Shown: one piece after another, positions 33,765-42,932 of the stretch
How positions within the stretch are numbered: position 1 is the stretch's first letter
Layout of the letters: every line of letters begins with the position of its first letter
Origin: GCA-2733415 sp964276095
GTDB lineage: Bacteria; Bacteroidota; Bacteroidia; Flavobacteriales; Flavobacteriaceae
DNA length: 64,000 nt
Direction: 5' to 3'
NCBI GenBank assembly: GCA_964276095.1
Contig: CAXYDR010000003.1
Coordinates: 1,116,001 to 1,180,000 of the forward strand
Notes under the pieces: generated by a model
The model's input: the letters and a program-made list of their open reading frames with translations, nothing else
What the model was told of the DNA's origin: nothing
The model's database searches: none
Program-made: the position numbers and the translations under genes

Positions 33765-35006
33765 TTATAACTGAAACACTTTTGAAATCACTGCAATACT
33801 ATCGTCGATGGACGTTTCATCATGTTTTAAATGATTTGCAAAATGCTTTGTGATTTTTTGAATAATTCTATCTGACAATACCTCTGCTTGGTCTTCATTG
33901 AAATCGTTGTTTTTTCTACGCTGATAATCAATTTCTTCAGACTTTATTTCTTGCAACTTAGATTTCAATGCTTTTATTGCTGGTGCAAACTTTCGTGTTT
34001 CTAACCAAGCTAAAAACTCTGATTTAATTTCATCAATTATAACTTCAGCTTGAGGTATATGTTCTTTCCTTCTTTCTAAAGTTTCATCAGTGATTTTAGA
34101 TAAATGATCTAAGTGTAATAACTTTACATTTGGCAACTCTAAAACGTCGCTTGAAACATTTTTAGGGATAGACAAGTCTAAAATCAGTAATTCCTTTTCT
34201 GTTGACAAAAGGCTTTTGTCAATTGTAGGATGTTGAGCTCCGGTTGCTACAATAAGCACATCAGATTTTACAACTTCTTCCTGTAAGTCTTTATATTCTT
34301 TTACAGTAAGGTTAAATTTACCTGCTAAAGCTACTGCCTTATCCTTTGTCCTATTAACAAGTGTAATATGTTTATTATCTATATGTTTTACAAGGTTTTC
34401 ACAGGTGTTCCTACCTATTTTTCCTGTTCCAAACAATAAAATATTTTTATCTGAAACGTTTTCAACATTCTTAAGTATATATTGTACCGAGGCAAATGAC
34501 ACAGATGTAGCACCAGTGCTAATATCAGTTTCGTTCTTTATTTTTTTACTTGCCTGAATAACTGCATTTATCAATCTTTCTGAAAAAGCATCGATTAAAG
34601 AGTGTTTCTTTGAGAGTATAAATCCATTTTTAATTTGACTAATAATTTCAAAATCACCTAAAATTTGACTATCCAAACCTGTCCCCACCTTAAACATATG
34701 TCCAACGGCTTCGTTATTTTTGTATACATAAGCTACTTTCTGAAAATCTTCAACTGTACCTTCTGTATTATTACATAAGTGTTTTATTAATTGAAAAGGA
34801 TGTTCGGCTAAACCATACAATTCAGTTCTATTACAAGTAGATATAACTAACAAAGAATGAATTCCTGCTTCCTTAGCTTCTTTAAGTAAATTATTTTTAC
34901 CTACTTCATCTAAACTAAATTTACCACGTATTTCGGCATCTGCCTTTTTATAACTAAGACCAATTGCGTAAAAATTTTTTCCTCTAGTTGTTGGATTATT
35001 ATGCAT
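33765..35006 (-). CDS. hemA: Glutamyl-tRNA reductase
   Basis: HemA reduces glutamyl-tRNA to glutamate semialdehyde, the committed step of C5-pathway heme synthesis. The 413-residue protein has the catalytic Cys58 in STCNRTELYG, the NADPH fold with LLFGTGKIGRNTCENL (about 182) and a helical C-terminal dimerisation domain. It opens the hemA-hemC-hemD operon. A TACTTTTG -7 element with TTG 21 bp upstream precedes it, and the divergent AraC regulator gene shares the intergenic space, so regulation by that protein is plausible. Confidence 0.95.
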   Translation of the reverse strand: MHNNPTTRGKNFYAIGLSYKKADAEIRGKFSLDEVGKNNLLKEAKEAGIHSLLVISTCNRTELYGLAEHPFQLIKHLCNNTEGTVEDFQKVAYVYKNNEAVGHMFKVGTGLDSQILGDFEIISQIKNGFILSKKHSLIDAFSERLINAVIQASKKIKNETDISTGATSVSFASVQYILKNVENVSDKNILLFGTGKIGRNTCENLVKHIDNKHITLVNRTKDKAVALAGKFNLTVKEYKDLQEEVVKSDVLIVATGAQHPTIDKSLLSTEKELLILDLSIPKNVSSDVLELPNVKLLHLDHLSKITDETLERRKEHIPQAEVIIDEIKSEFLAWLETRKFAPAIKALKSKLQEIKSEEIDYQRRKNNDFNEDQAEVLSDRIIQKITKHFANHLKHDETSIDDSIAVISKVFQL

Positions 35007-35025
35007 AGTATTTATATTACTTCAA

Positions 35026-35057
35026 CAAAAGTATTATTATCATTTAACAAAAAACAA
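35026..35057 (-). promoter_or_regulatory. Promoter of the hemA operon
   Basis: TTG (35057-35055) and TACTTTTG (35033-35026) are separated by 21 bp, matching the Bacteroidetes TTG/TANNTTTG consensus. Transcription would begin near 35020, about 15 bp before the hemA ATG. Confidence 0.55.
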
Positions 35058-35059
35058 CG

Positions 35060-35087
35060 CTTAAAGAACATTTTATGTCGCTTTAAG
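35060..35087. promoter_or_regulatory. Inverted repeat in the hemA-AraC divergent region, candidate operator
   Basis: CTTAAAG (35060-35066) and CTTTAAG (35081-35087) are inverted copies 14 bp apart, immediately upstream of the hemA -33 box. It may be an operator. No protein is known to bind it. Confidence 0.35.
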
Positions 35088-35201
35088 AGCTTTATTACTT
35101 TTTTTTCTCATATTTAATAGATTTAACCTAAATTTGTTATGCTATTAATCTGTTTTAGTTCTTTTTATTAAGAACCATTCTAAACAAAAACGGTATTTAT
35201 T

Positions 35202-36101
35202 TTGGATCGTACACAAAAAAACATCGCTAAAAGTTCGTTTGAAACCACTTCTATTGGAGATGGTTTTCAAGTTTTGAAATTTTTAAATGAATCTGATGAA
35301 AACAAGAAGATTGTAGAAGAAATCGATTCTGAATTTATTCAATTTCATTTCTGTTTAAAGGGTTCTTTAAAGTTTATTTTTAATAATGGAAGGTATAATA
35401 TAAAGGTAAAGGATGATGATTCTTTATTATTATACAATCCTGAACGTGACTTGCCTTTAAATATTGATATGGAGCCTAAAACTTGGGTTATTTCTATTTT
35501 AATATCTATTAAAAAATTTCACTCTTTGTTTTCCCAAGACGCTAATTACATCACATTTTTGAGTGAAGAGAATAAAGGGAAAAAATATTACAAAGACAGG
35601 AATACGTCACCATCAATGGCGATTATATTAACTCAACTTTTTAATTACAACCTACATTCATCTATGAAGCAATTGTATTTTAAAGGGAAAATTTATGAAT
35701 TATTAAGTCTTTACTTTAATAAAAGTGAAGACCCCTCACTAGAGCAATGCCCTTTTTTAGTTGATGAAGATAATGTTGTTAAAATTAAAAAAGCCAAGGA
35801 TATTATTCTTTCGCGAATGGCTGAACCACCAAGTCTTCAGGAATTAGCAGATGAAATTAATTTATCTTTAAAAAAATTAAAAGAAGGTTTTAAACAAATT
35901 TATGGCGACACTGTTTACAGTTTTCTATTTAGTCATAAAATGGATTATGCCAGAAAGCTTTTAGAATCAAATGAATACAATGTAAATGAAGTTGGCCTAA
36001 AAGTTGGATACAGCACATCAAGCCATTTCATTGCTGCTTTTAAAAAGAAATTTGGAACTACTCCAAAAAAATATATACAATCCTTAAATCAAGAATCTTA
36101 A
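35202..36101 (+). CDS. AraC-family transcriptional regulator of the heme cluster
   Basis: The TTG start gives 299 residues: an N-terminal cupin-like effector domain (about 35-190) and a C-terminal AraC HTH pair (about 195-298) with LQELADEINLSLKKLKEGFKQIYG and NEVGLKVGYSTSSHFIAAFKKKFGTTPKKY. The gene is divergent from hemA and ends one base before hemH, so control of heme synthesis is a reasonable inference. The effector is unknown. A TAAATTTG -7 element at 35129-35136 gives a leader of about 60 nt, though no -33 box is evident. Confidence 0.88.
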   Translation: MDRTQKNIAKSSFETTSIGDGFQVLKFLNESDENKKIVEEIDSEFIQFHFCLKGSLKFIFNNGRYNIKVKDDDSLLLYNPERDLPLNIDMEPKTWVISILISIKKFHSLFSQDANYITFLSEENKGKKYYKDRNTSPSMAIILTQLFNYNLHSSMKQLYFKGKIYELLSLYFNKSEDPSLEQCPFLVDEDNVVKIKKAKDIILSRMAEPPSLQELADEINLSLKKLKEGFKQIYGDTVYSFLFSHKMDYARKLLESNEYNVNEVGLKVGYSTSSHFIAAFKKKFGTTPKKYIQSLNQES

Positions 36102-36102
36102 T

Positions 36103-37119
36103 ATGAAAGGAGTTTTATTAGTAAACTTGGGCTCACCAGATAGCACAGATCCTAAAGATGTAAAAAAATATTTAGATGAATTTTTAATGGATCCTCGTGT
36201 AATCGATGTTCCGTTTTTATTACGTGCTTTTATTGTTAGAGGTATTGTATTAAATACACGTCCAAAAAAATCAGCTGCAGCATATGCAAAAATATGGTGG
36301 AAGGAAGGTTCTCCTTTAATTGTATTATCTGAACGCTTACAAGGGAAAGTACAAACTACTACTGAGTTACCTGTAGGCTTAGCAATGCGTTATGGCGCTA
36401 TGAGCATCAAAAAAGGGATGCAAGAATTGGTTGATAAAGGTGTTGATGATATATTATTATTACCGTTATATCCGCAATTCGCGATGGCTACTACCGAAAC
36501 AATAACCGTTTTAGCAGATAAATTACAAAAGGAACATTTTCCTGATGTAAAACTGAGTTCAGTACCTGCCTTTTATAACAAAAAAGAGTATATAGATGTT
36601 CTTTCAAACTCTATACAGAGACAAATAAAAGACTTAGACTATGAACACCTTTTGTTTTCATACCACGGAATCCCGGAACGTCATATCAGAAAACAAGATA
36701 TTACAAAATCACATTGTAAAATAGACGGAAGCTGTTGCGACACTCCTTCTGAAGCGCACCAATTTTGTTACCGTCATCAATGTTTTGAAGCTACTAAATC
36801 AGTCGCTAAAAAATTAAATTTAGAAGAAGGAACTTACAGCACTTCTTTTCAATCCCGTTTAGGAATGGACCAATGGCTGTTACCATATACCGATAGAACT
36901 ATTGAGAAATTTGGACTAGAAGGTATGAAAAAAATGGCTGTAGTTACTCCTGCTTTTGTATCTGATTGTTTAGAAACTTTGGAGGAAATTGCAATGGAAG
37001 GAAAGGAATTATTTAAAGAAGTAGGTGGTGAAGAATTCACGACACTTGCTTGTTTAAATGACGATGATGCTTGGGCTGGAACCATTGGAAATTGGGTTAA
37101 TGAATGGGCTGAAAAATAA
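36103..37119 (+). CDS. hemH: Ferrochelatase
   Basis: The 338-residue enzyme inserts iron into a porphyrin (protoporphyrin IX or coproporphyrin III). It begins KGVLLVNLGSPDS, has the GSPL segment, the SYHGIPERH motif with the catalytic His (near residue 188), and a Cys-rich insert CKIDGSCC with CYRHQC that may bind a cluster or zinc, a pattern I know from Bacteroidetes HemH. It is one base after the AraC stop and three bases before the MATE gene, so one transcript is likely. Confidence 0.95.
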   Translation: MKGVLLVNLGSPDSTDPKDVKKYLDEFLMDPRVIDVPFLLRAFIVRGIVLNTRPKKSAAAYAKIWWKEGSPLIVLSERLQGKVQTTTELPVGLAMRYGAMSIKKGMQELVDKGVDDILLLPLYPQFAMATTETITVLADKLQKEHFPDVKLSSVPAFYNKKEYIDVLSNSIQRQIKDLDYEHLLFSYHGIPERHIRKQDITKSHCKIDGSCCDTPSEAHQFCYRHQCFEATKSVAKKLNLEEGTYSTSFQSRLGMDQWLLPYTDRTIEKFGLEGMKKMAVVTPAFVSDCLETLEEIAMEGKELFKEVGGEEFTTLACLNDDDAWAGTIGNWVNEWAEK

Positions 37120-37122
37120 TAA

Positions 37123-38484
37123 ATGTCAACAAACAGCTCATCCATACTTGGTACAGAACCGATAGGAAAACTATTGGTTTCACAAGCCGTACCTGCTGCT
37201 ATAGGTATATTAGTGCTTTCACTTAATATGATTATAGATACTATTTTTGTAGGTAGATGGATTGGACCAATGGCAATTGCGGCAATTACTATTGTAATGC
37301 CAATAGTCTATTTAATATCATCTATAGGTATGGCTATAGGTGTTGGTGGCGCTTCTATTATTTCAAGGGCTTTAGGTGCGAATGACCAAGATAAAGCACA
37401 ACGTGTTTTTGGAAACCAAATAGCAATATCTTTAGCGGTAGCTATTGTGCTAGTAGTTGCTGGTTTAATTTTTAAAAATGAAGCTTTAACCTTATTTGGG
37501 GCAAAAGGGGCTATTATCCCTCCAGCACTTAATTACTATACTATTGTAATGTTCGGTGCACCTTTTTTAGCAGTATGCATGACTGGTAATCCAGTAGTAA
37601 GAGCAGAAGGAAAACCAAAGTTTGCAATGGCAGCATTAATTGCTCCAGCTATTGTAAACATTATATTAGACTACTTGTTTATTAACGTATTTGACTACGG
37701 AATGGCTGGTGCAGCCTGGGCAACTTCTATATCATATATCGCTTGTTTTATAACTATATTATACTTCTTCCTATCAAAAAATAGCGAGTTAAAAATCAAA
37801 CTAAAATGTTTTGTTCTAGAATGGCCTATTATTAAAGAGATTACTTCTCTTGGAAGTGTAACTTTAGCAAGACAAGCTGCTGTTAGTGTATTAGCAATTG
37901 TACTCAATCATATTTTATTTCAATATGGAGGAGAAATATCTATTGCCGCTTATGGAATTATTAGCAGAATGTTAATGTTTGCACTGTTCCCTGTTTTGGG
38001 GATTGCACAAGGATTCTTACCTATTGCTGGATACAATTATGGAGCTAATAAATTAATAAGAGTAAGAGAAAGTATCAATACATCTATTACGTATGGTTCA
38101 GGGTTTGCACTACTAATTTTTATAGGAATTATGCTTTTCCCAGAAGCCATTGTACGTGTTTTTACAGATGATGCTCAATTACTAAAAGAAACCCCTAATG
38201 CATTGCGATGGGTTTTTTGTGTTACTCCTTTAATTGCAGTACAAATTATTGGCGCAGGGTATTTTCAAGCTATTGGAAAATCAATTCCTGCACTATTATT
38301 AACGCTTACAAAACAAGGGTTCTTTTTAATTCCACTAATTATAATTTTACCTAATTATTTTGGGTTGTTAGGCGTTTGGATGGCTTTTCCAATTGCCGAT
38401 TTACTATCAACAATAATTACTGGATTTTTCCTGAACAAAGAAATCAGATTACATTTAAAACCTATTATAAAAGACAACTTATGA
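37123..38484 (+). CDS. MATE-family efflux transporter
   Basis: The 453-residue protein has twelve predicted membrane segments in two halves and typical MATE features: LVSQAVPAAIG near residue 19, GRWIGPMAIAA and GVGGASIISRALGA in the N-half, and matching VTLARQA in the C-half. MATE pumps export organic cations or drugs using Na+ or H+. It lies between hemH and hemJ and its TGA overlaps the hemJ ATG (ATGA), so a role in exporting porphyrins or heme intermediates is suggested by context only. Confidence 0.9.
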   Translation: MSTNSSSILGTEPIGKLLVSQAVPAAIGILVLSLNMIIDTIFVGRWIGPMAIAAITIVMPIVYLISSIGMAIGVGGASIISRALGANDQDKAQRVFGNQIAISLAVAIVLVVAGLIFKNEALTLFGAKGAIIPPALNYYTIVMFGAPFLAVCMTGNPVVRAEGKPKFAMAALIAPAIVNIILDYLFINVFDYGMAGAAWATSISYIACFITILYFFLSKNSELKIKLKCFVLEWPIIKEITSLGSVTLARQAAVSVLAIVLNHILFQYGGEISIAAYGIISRMLMFALFPVLGIAQGFLPIAGYNYGANKLIRVRESINTSITYGSGFALLIFIGIMLFPEAIVRVFTDDAQLLKETPNALRWVFCVTPLIAVQIIGAGYFQAIGKSIPALLLTLTKQGFFLIPLIIILPNYFGLLGVWMAFPIADLLSTIITGFFLNKEIRLHLKPIIKDNL

Positions 38485-39023
38485 GTGAATATTATGATTA
38501 TATAAAAGCATTACACCTCATCTTTGTCATCACATGGTTTGCGGGTTTATTCTATATCGTTCGGCTATTCATTTATCAAATAGAAGCTTCGCAAAAACCA
38601 TCTCCAGACAAAGAAATTCTAGGAGAACAATTGAAAATAATGGCAAGTAGGCTATGGAGTATAATCACTTGGCCATCAGCCATTTTAACTCTTGTTTTAG
38701 CTCCAACATTACTCTATCTTCGTCCACATTTACTTCAATTCCCCTGGATGCATGTTAAATTAGGTTTTGTAGTACTCTTATATATTTATCATTTAAAATG
38801 CCATCAGATATTCAAACAATTACAAAGAGGTGAAGTAAAATACAGCTCTAATTTTATGCGCTTGTTTAATGAAGGAGCAACTATAATTCTATTTTCGATA
38901 ATATTTTTAGTTATTGTTCGTCATCAATTAAATTGGATATTTGGAGTATTAGGAATCATCTCCTTTTCGGTAATTTTAATGATCTTAGTTAAAATTTATA
39001 AGCGTTACAGAACGCAACAATAA
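38481..39023 (+). CDS. hemJ: HemJ-like protoporphyrinogen oxidase
   Basis: The ATG at 38481 gives 180 residues, overlapping the MATE stop by four bases; the frame extends upstream through the MATE gene and is not a real N-terminus. Four predicted membrane helices carry the HemJ signature His (KALHLIFVITWFAGLFY, His12) and the conserved ARG/Lys-rich cytoplasmic loop. HemJ oxidises protoporphyrinogen IX to protoporphyrin IX in the membrane, directly upstream of HemH. CopD/UPF0093 are older names of this family. Confidence 0.88.
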   Translation: MSEYYDYIKALHLIFVITWFAGLFYIVRLFIYQIEASQKPSPDKEILGEQLKIMASRLWSIITWPSAILTLVLAPTLLYLRPHLLQFPWMHVKLGFVVLLYIYHLKCHQIFKQLQRGEVKYSSNFMRLFNEGATIILFSIIFLVIVRHQLNWIFGVLGIISFSVILMILVKIYKRYRTQQ

Positions 39024-39051
39024 TTGGTGTGATAATTGCTATATTTATAAA

Positions 39052-40536
39052 ATGAATTTTAAAACCCTCTCTTTACGACTTCGTATATTCCTTTCCATGA
39101 TATTTTTAGTAATACTAGCCTCTGTATTGATGGCTTCTATGGCTATTTATCAGTATCGAGAAGAAGCAGGAGAATATCATAATGATCGATTACAAAGAAA
39201 AGAGAACACGGTAAAAGATCAGATTGAGTATCAGTTAAAAACCAAGACTAATTACCCAATTAACACCAAAAACATTCCCTTAATATTTAAGTGGCAGAAC
39301 TTTATATATGAGCTAGCAGATGTACATAATTTAGAAGTAAAACTATATAATTTTGAAGGTGATTTTTTAATAGCGTCAAGCGCATCATCTATAGGTGAAC
39401 AAACCGATATTGCTCCTGAAAAACTACCCGCTGAAATTCTTGAAGCTCTAAAAAGTTCAATAGACAAAAGACATATCACTAAAACTAAGGAAAATGGAAA
39501 AATAATTCAATCTTCCTATAGTTACATTACTGATAATCAGTTTAAACCCTTAGCTATATTAGGCTTACCATACATTCAAGACAATCAATTTATTACCAGA
39601 GAGTTAGAAGAATTCTTGAAGCGTTTAGCAGTTGTGTATTCAATAGTATTATTAATTGCGGTTGTATTAGCATATTTCTTATCGAAATATATTACGAAAT
39701 CGTTAAAATATATTAGTGAAAAAATATACCAAACTAGACTAGACAAACAAAACACAAAAATTGAAATTGAAGACGCTAGTCAAGAAATAAGCACATTGGT
39801 AAAGTCATACAACAGTATGATTGATGAGCTGCAAGAAAGTGCCGTTAAATTAGCTACGATTGAACGTGAACAAGCATGGAGAGAAATGGCCAAACAGGTT
39901 GCTCACGAAATTAAAAACCCGCTTACACCAATGCGCTTGACTATTCAAAGTTTTCAGCGAAAATTTAATCCTGAAGATGAAGATATCCATCAGAAAATTG
40001 ATGAGTATTCAAAAACACTCATTCAACAAATAGACACCATGAGCGCTATTGCAGAAGCATTTTCAAATTTCGCAAAAATGCCTGCTCAGAAAAATGAAAT
40101 ATTAAATATTGTTGAAGTTATCAGGTTAGCGCTAGATATTTTCAATGAAGGGTACATCGATTTTACTACTGAAAAAGAAGAAATCATTGCAAATTTTGAT
40201 AGAACTCAATTAATACGTGTGGTTACTAACTTAGTTAAAAATGCAATTCAAGCAAGCGCTTCAAATGAAAAACCCAATATAAAGGTTACCGTAGATGACA
40301 ATGACAACTCCGTTAAAATTATTGTTTCAGATAATGGAATAGGTATAAAACCAGAAAATAAAGCCAAAATATTTGAACCAAAATTCACTACTAAAACTAG
40401 CGGAATGGGGCTTGGTTTAGGGATGGTAAAAAACATTGTGGAAACTTATAACGGAAGTATTACTTTTACATCTGAAGAACATAAAGGAACTGTATTTACA
40501 ATTACCTTACCTAAAAACCCTGTTGGGGATAAATAA
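39052..40536 (+). CDS. NtrY-like orphan sensor histidine kinase
   Basis: The 494-residue protein has two membrane helices (about 9-30 and 190-212) around an extracytoplasmic sensor, a HAMP-like linker (to about 270), the H-box AHEIKNPLTPM with His285, an N-box VTNLVKNAIQ and ATPase boxes DNGIGIKPE and GMGLGLGMVKN. The AWREMAKQVAHEIKNPLTP form matches NtrY-type kinases. No response regulator lies nearby, so partner and signal are unknown. It is 28 bp after hemJ; cotranscription with the heme genes is possible but unproven. Confidence 0.9.
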   Translation: MNFKTLSLRLRIFLSMIFLVILASVLMASMAIYQYREEAGEYHNDRLQRKENTVKDQIEYQLKTKTNYPINTKNIPLIFKWQNFIYELADVHNLEVKLYNFEGDFLIASSASSIGEQTDIAPEKLPAEILEALKSSIDKRHITKTKENGKIIQSSYSYITDNQFKPLAILGLPYIQDNQFITRELEEFLKRLAVVYSIVLLIAVVLAYFLSKYITKSLKYISEKIYQTRLDKQNTKIEIEDASQEISTLVKSYNSMIDELQESAVKLATIEREQAWREMAKQVAHEIKNPLTPMRLTIQSFQRKFNPEDEDIHQKIDEYSKTLIQQIDTMSAIAEAFSNFAKMPAQKNEILNIVEVIRLALDIFNEGYIDFTTEKEEIIANFDRTQLIRVVTNLVKNAIQASASNEKPNIKVTVDDNDNSVKIIVSDNGIGIKPENKAKIFEPKFTTKTSGMGLGLGMVKNIVETYNGSITFTSEEHKGTVFTITLPKNPVGDK

Positions 40537-40573
40537 AATTATTTTACAATTTAACAGAACAGTATAAACAACT

Positions 40574-41356
40574 ATGAACTACGAGAATATTTTAGTGCAG
40601 CAAGAAAACGGATTAGGAACAATTACCATCAACCGCCCTAAAAAATTAAATGCTTTAAACAAAGCTACCATCGCTGAATTACATCAAGCATTTGACGCTT
40701 TAAACAAGGACGTTAATACCAAAGTAATTATTATTACCGGTAGTGGAGAAAAAGCGTTTGTTGCTGGTGCTGACATTTCTGAGTTTGCAGATTTTACAGT
40801 TGTTCAGGGAGCAGAATTAGCAAAAAACGGACAAGATATCTTATTTGATTTTGTGGCTAATTTAAGTACTCCAGTAATTGCTGCTGTAAACGGTTTTGCC
40901 TTAGGAGGCGGATTGGAATTGGCTATGGCTGCACATTTTAGAGTTGCTAGTGATAATGCAAAAATGGGATTGCCAGAAGTATCTTTAGGAGTAATTCCTG
41001 GTTACGGAGGAACGCAACGTTTACCTCAATTGGTAGGTAAAGGAAAAGCAATGGAATTAGTTATGACTGCTGGTATGATTGGTGCTGAAGAAGCAAAATC
41101 ATGTGGCTTAGTAAATCATGTAACTACTCAAGAAGAATTATTGCCTTTAGCTCAAAAGATCGCTAGTAAAATCATGCGTAATTCATCAGTAGCAATTGGA
41201 CATGCAATAAAAGCAATTAACGACAACTATACTGACGGAACTAATGGTTTTGAAACTGAAATAACTCAATTCGGAATCTGTTTTGGAACTGAAGATTTTA
41301 AAGAAGGTACAACAGCTTTTTTAGAAAAAAGAAAAGCTGCTTTTCCAGGGAAATAA
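40574..41356 (+). CDS. Enoyl-CoA hydratase/isomerase family protein
   Basis: The 260-residue crotonase-fold protein has AFVAGADISEF (about 60-70), the oxyanion-hole GFALGGGLELAMAAHFRVAS (about 104-123) and PEVSLGVIPGYGGTQRLP, which includes both catalytic Glu positions. It hydrates trans-2-enoyl-CoA in fatty-acid or amino-acid degradation. Length is normal. No other beta-oxidation gene is next to it, so the pathway is open. Confidence 0.93.
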   Translation: MNYENILVQQENGLGTITINRPKKLNALNKATIAELHQAFDALNKDVNTKVIIITGSGEKAFVAGADISEFADFTVVQGAELAKNGQDILFDFVANLSTPVIAAVNGFALGGGLELAMAAHFRVASDNAKMGLPEVSLGVIPGYGGTQRLPQLVGKGKAMELVMTAGMIGAEEAKSCGLVNHVTTQEELLPLAQKIASKIMRNSSVAIGHAIKAINDNYTDGTNGFETEITQFGICFGTEDFKEGTTAFLEKRKAAFPGK

Positions 41357-41381
41357 AATTAAGCTACGCTATAATAAAATT

Positions 41382-42932
41382 ATGAAAAAAACAATTTTCG
41401 CATTAGTATTAATGCTACTTGCCAGTAATTTATACGCTCAAGTTGAAGATGGAGAAGGAGACATTCCATTGGAAGTTAATATCTCAGAAGTATATAAAGA
41501 TAAAAAGAAATTTACTGGACTCTCATTCTCTACCAAAGATGGTAGTGAAGGGATTATTTTAGGTCGCCGTTATAAAAAAGGATATTATATTGAACACTAT
41601 AATAAAGATTTAAAGCTCTTAAAAAATTATGATTTTGAACTTGATAAGAAAAGGGGGACAATAGATGAAGCTTTCTTAAGTGATGGCAAACTATGTCTTT
41701 TAGAATATTCTTATAATAAAAAAGAAAAAGTAATAGAATATTACGTTAACAAATCATCGTTAGATAACTTTTCATTTACAAGAACATTGCTATTATCAGT
41801 ACCTTTAAAAAAAGCTGGAAGCAAAAAATATTTTGATTTTAGCTATTCTTCTGATGGGGATACTTTCGGAAATTTCACATTATCAAAAAATGCTGAATAT
41901 ATTGCGTTTACAATAGAAATGAAAGACAAGAGTTTTGAAAAGCATAATATTTATGTGTTTGACAATTCTTTAAATAAAGTTTATGAAACAGTCTTTAAAA
42001 GAGAAATGAAGGATAGAAAATTTCATTTACAAAATGTTGATGTAAGCGAAGAGGACGGTACATTACTCCTTTTAGGTAAATCATTTACAAGAGAAAAGAA
42101 AAAGAAAAAAGATGGAGGTAAATACCAGTATGAATTATACAAAATAAATGGCGGTCAAAACACCAAACTTGTTTTTGATTCTAAGGATAAATATGTTGGA
42201 TCATTAAATACTGTTATTAACAAAGGAGAGGTTTTTTGTGTAGGATTTTATTCAGATAAAAATGACTATAGATACAAAGGCATTGTTTATTTTGATATAA
42301 ATAAAAGTAATATGAGTTTAACCAAATCGGTGTATTCTCCTTTTACAGATCAGTTTATTCAAGATAAATATGGGAAAAACAAAGATAAAGAACTTAGAAA
42401 CATTGACTTAAGAAGCATTCATATTTCTGACAATAATGAATGTGTTATAAATGCTGAAGAATTTTATATCACTTCACAATATGTAAGTACTGGAAATGGT
42501 GGTGGATATTGGAGAGATACTTATCATTTTAGAGATATGATAAGTATAAAGTTAAACTCAGATGGTAAATTACTTTGGGCAAGAAATATCAACAAAAAAC
42601 AAGCAGCAAGAACATACTCACCATATTTATCATTTACAACAAGTTATAAAAATGATAAAGTATATTTCTTTATAAACTGTTCAGATAAAATTAGAAGAAT
42701 TAGAGGTAATCGTTTACAATTCAAAGGTACCAAAGCTAAAAGATCTAATCTTTATGCTATTACTTTAGATAACGAAGGTAATTATCAATACAAAAAAATA
42801 TTAGATGATAAAGACTCTGTTGTACCATTTATGGTTGGTAGAGGTATCATAAATAACAATGGTAAAGATATTATATTCACAGGTAGAAGAGGTAGTAAAA
42901 AACAAGCATTAAAAATTACTATTCCTGACTAA
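41382..42932 (+). CDS. Exported protein of unknown function, beta-rich
   Basis: The 516 residues start with a signal peptide (cut after NLYAQ, about 20). The mature protein is charged and beta-rich, with repeated segments built around FSTKDGSEGIILGRRY, FDFSYSSDGDTFG and IKLNSDGKLLWARN that suggest an irregular propeller. No catalytic motif or known family is evident. It is 25 bp downstream of the enoyl-CoA hydratase gene and its end overlaps the convergent alpha/beta hydrolase stop by 4 bp. Confidence 0.65.
   Translation: MKKTIFALVLMLLASNLYAQVEDGEGDIPLEVNISEVYKDKKKFTGLSFSTKDGSEGIILGRRYKKGYYIEHYNKDLKLLKNYDFELDKKRGTIDEAFLSDGKLCLLEYSYNKKEKVIEYYVNKSSLDNFSFTRTLLLSVPLKKAGSKKYFDFSYSSDGDTFGNFTLSKNAEYIAFTIEMKDKSFEKHNIYVFDNSLNKVYETVFKREMKDRKFHLQNVDVSEEDGTLLLLGKSFTREKKKKKDGGKYQYELYKINGGQNTKLVFDSKDKYVGSLNTVINKGEVFCVGFYSDKNDYRYKGIVYFDINKSNMSLTKSVYSPFTDQFIQDKYGKNKDKELRNIDLRSIHISDNNECVINAEEFYITSQYVSTGNGGGYWRDTYHFRDMISIKLNSDGKLLWARNINKKQAARTYSPYLSFTTSYKNDKVYFFINCSDKIRRIRGNRLQFKGTKAKRSNLYAITLDNEGNYQYKKILDDKDSVVPFMVGRGIINNNGKDIIFTGRRGSKKQALKITIPD

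Noticed and set aside
38376..38480. Longer N-terminus for hemJ reaching into the MATE gene
   Set aside because: The extra 35 residues are hydrophilic and encoded out of frame within the MATE gene; the ATGA junction and family start favour 38481.
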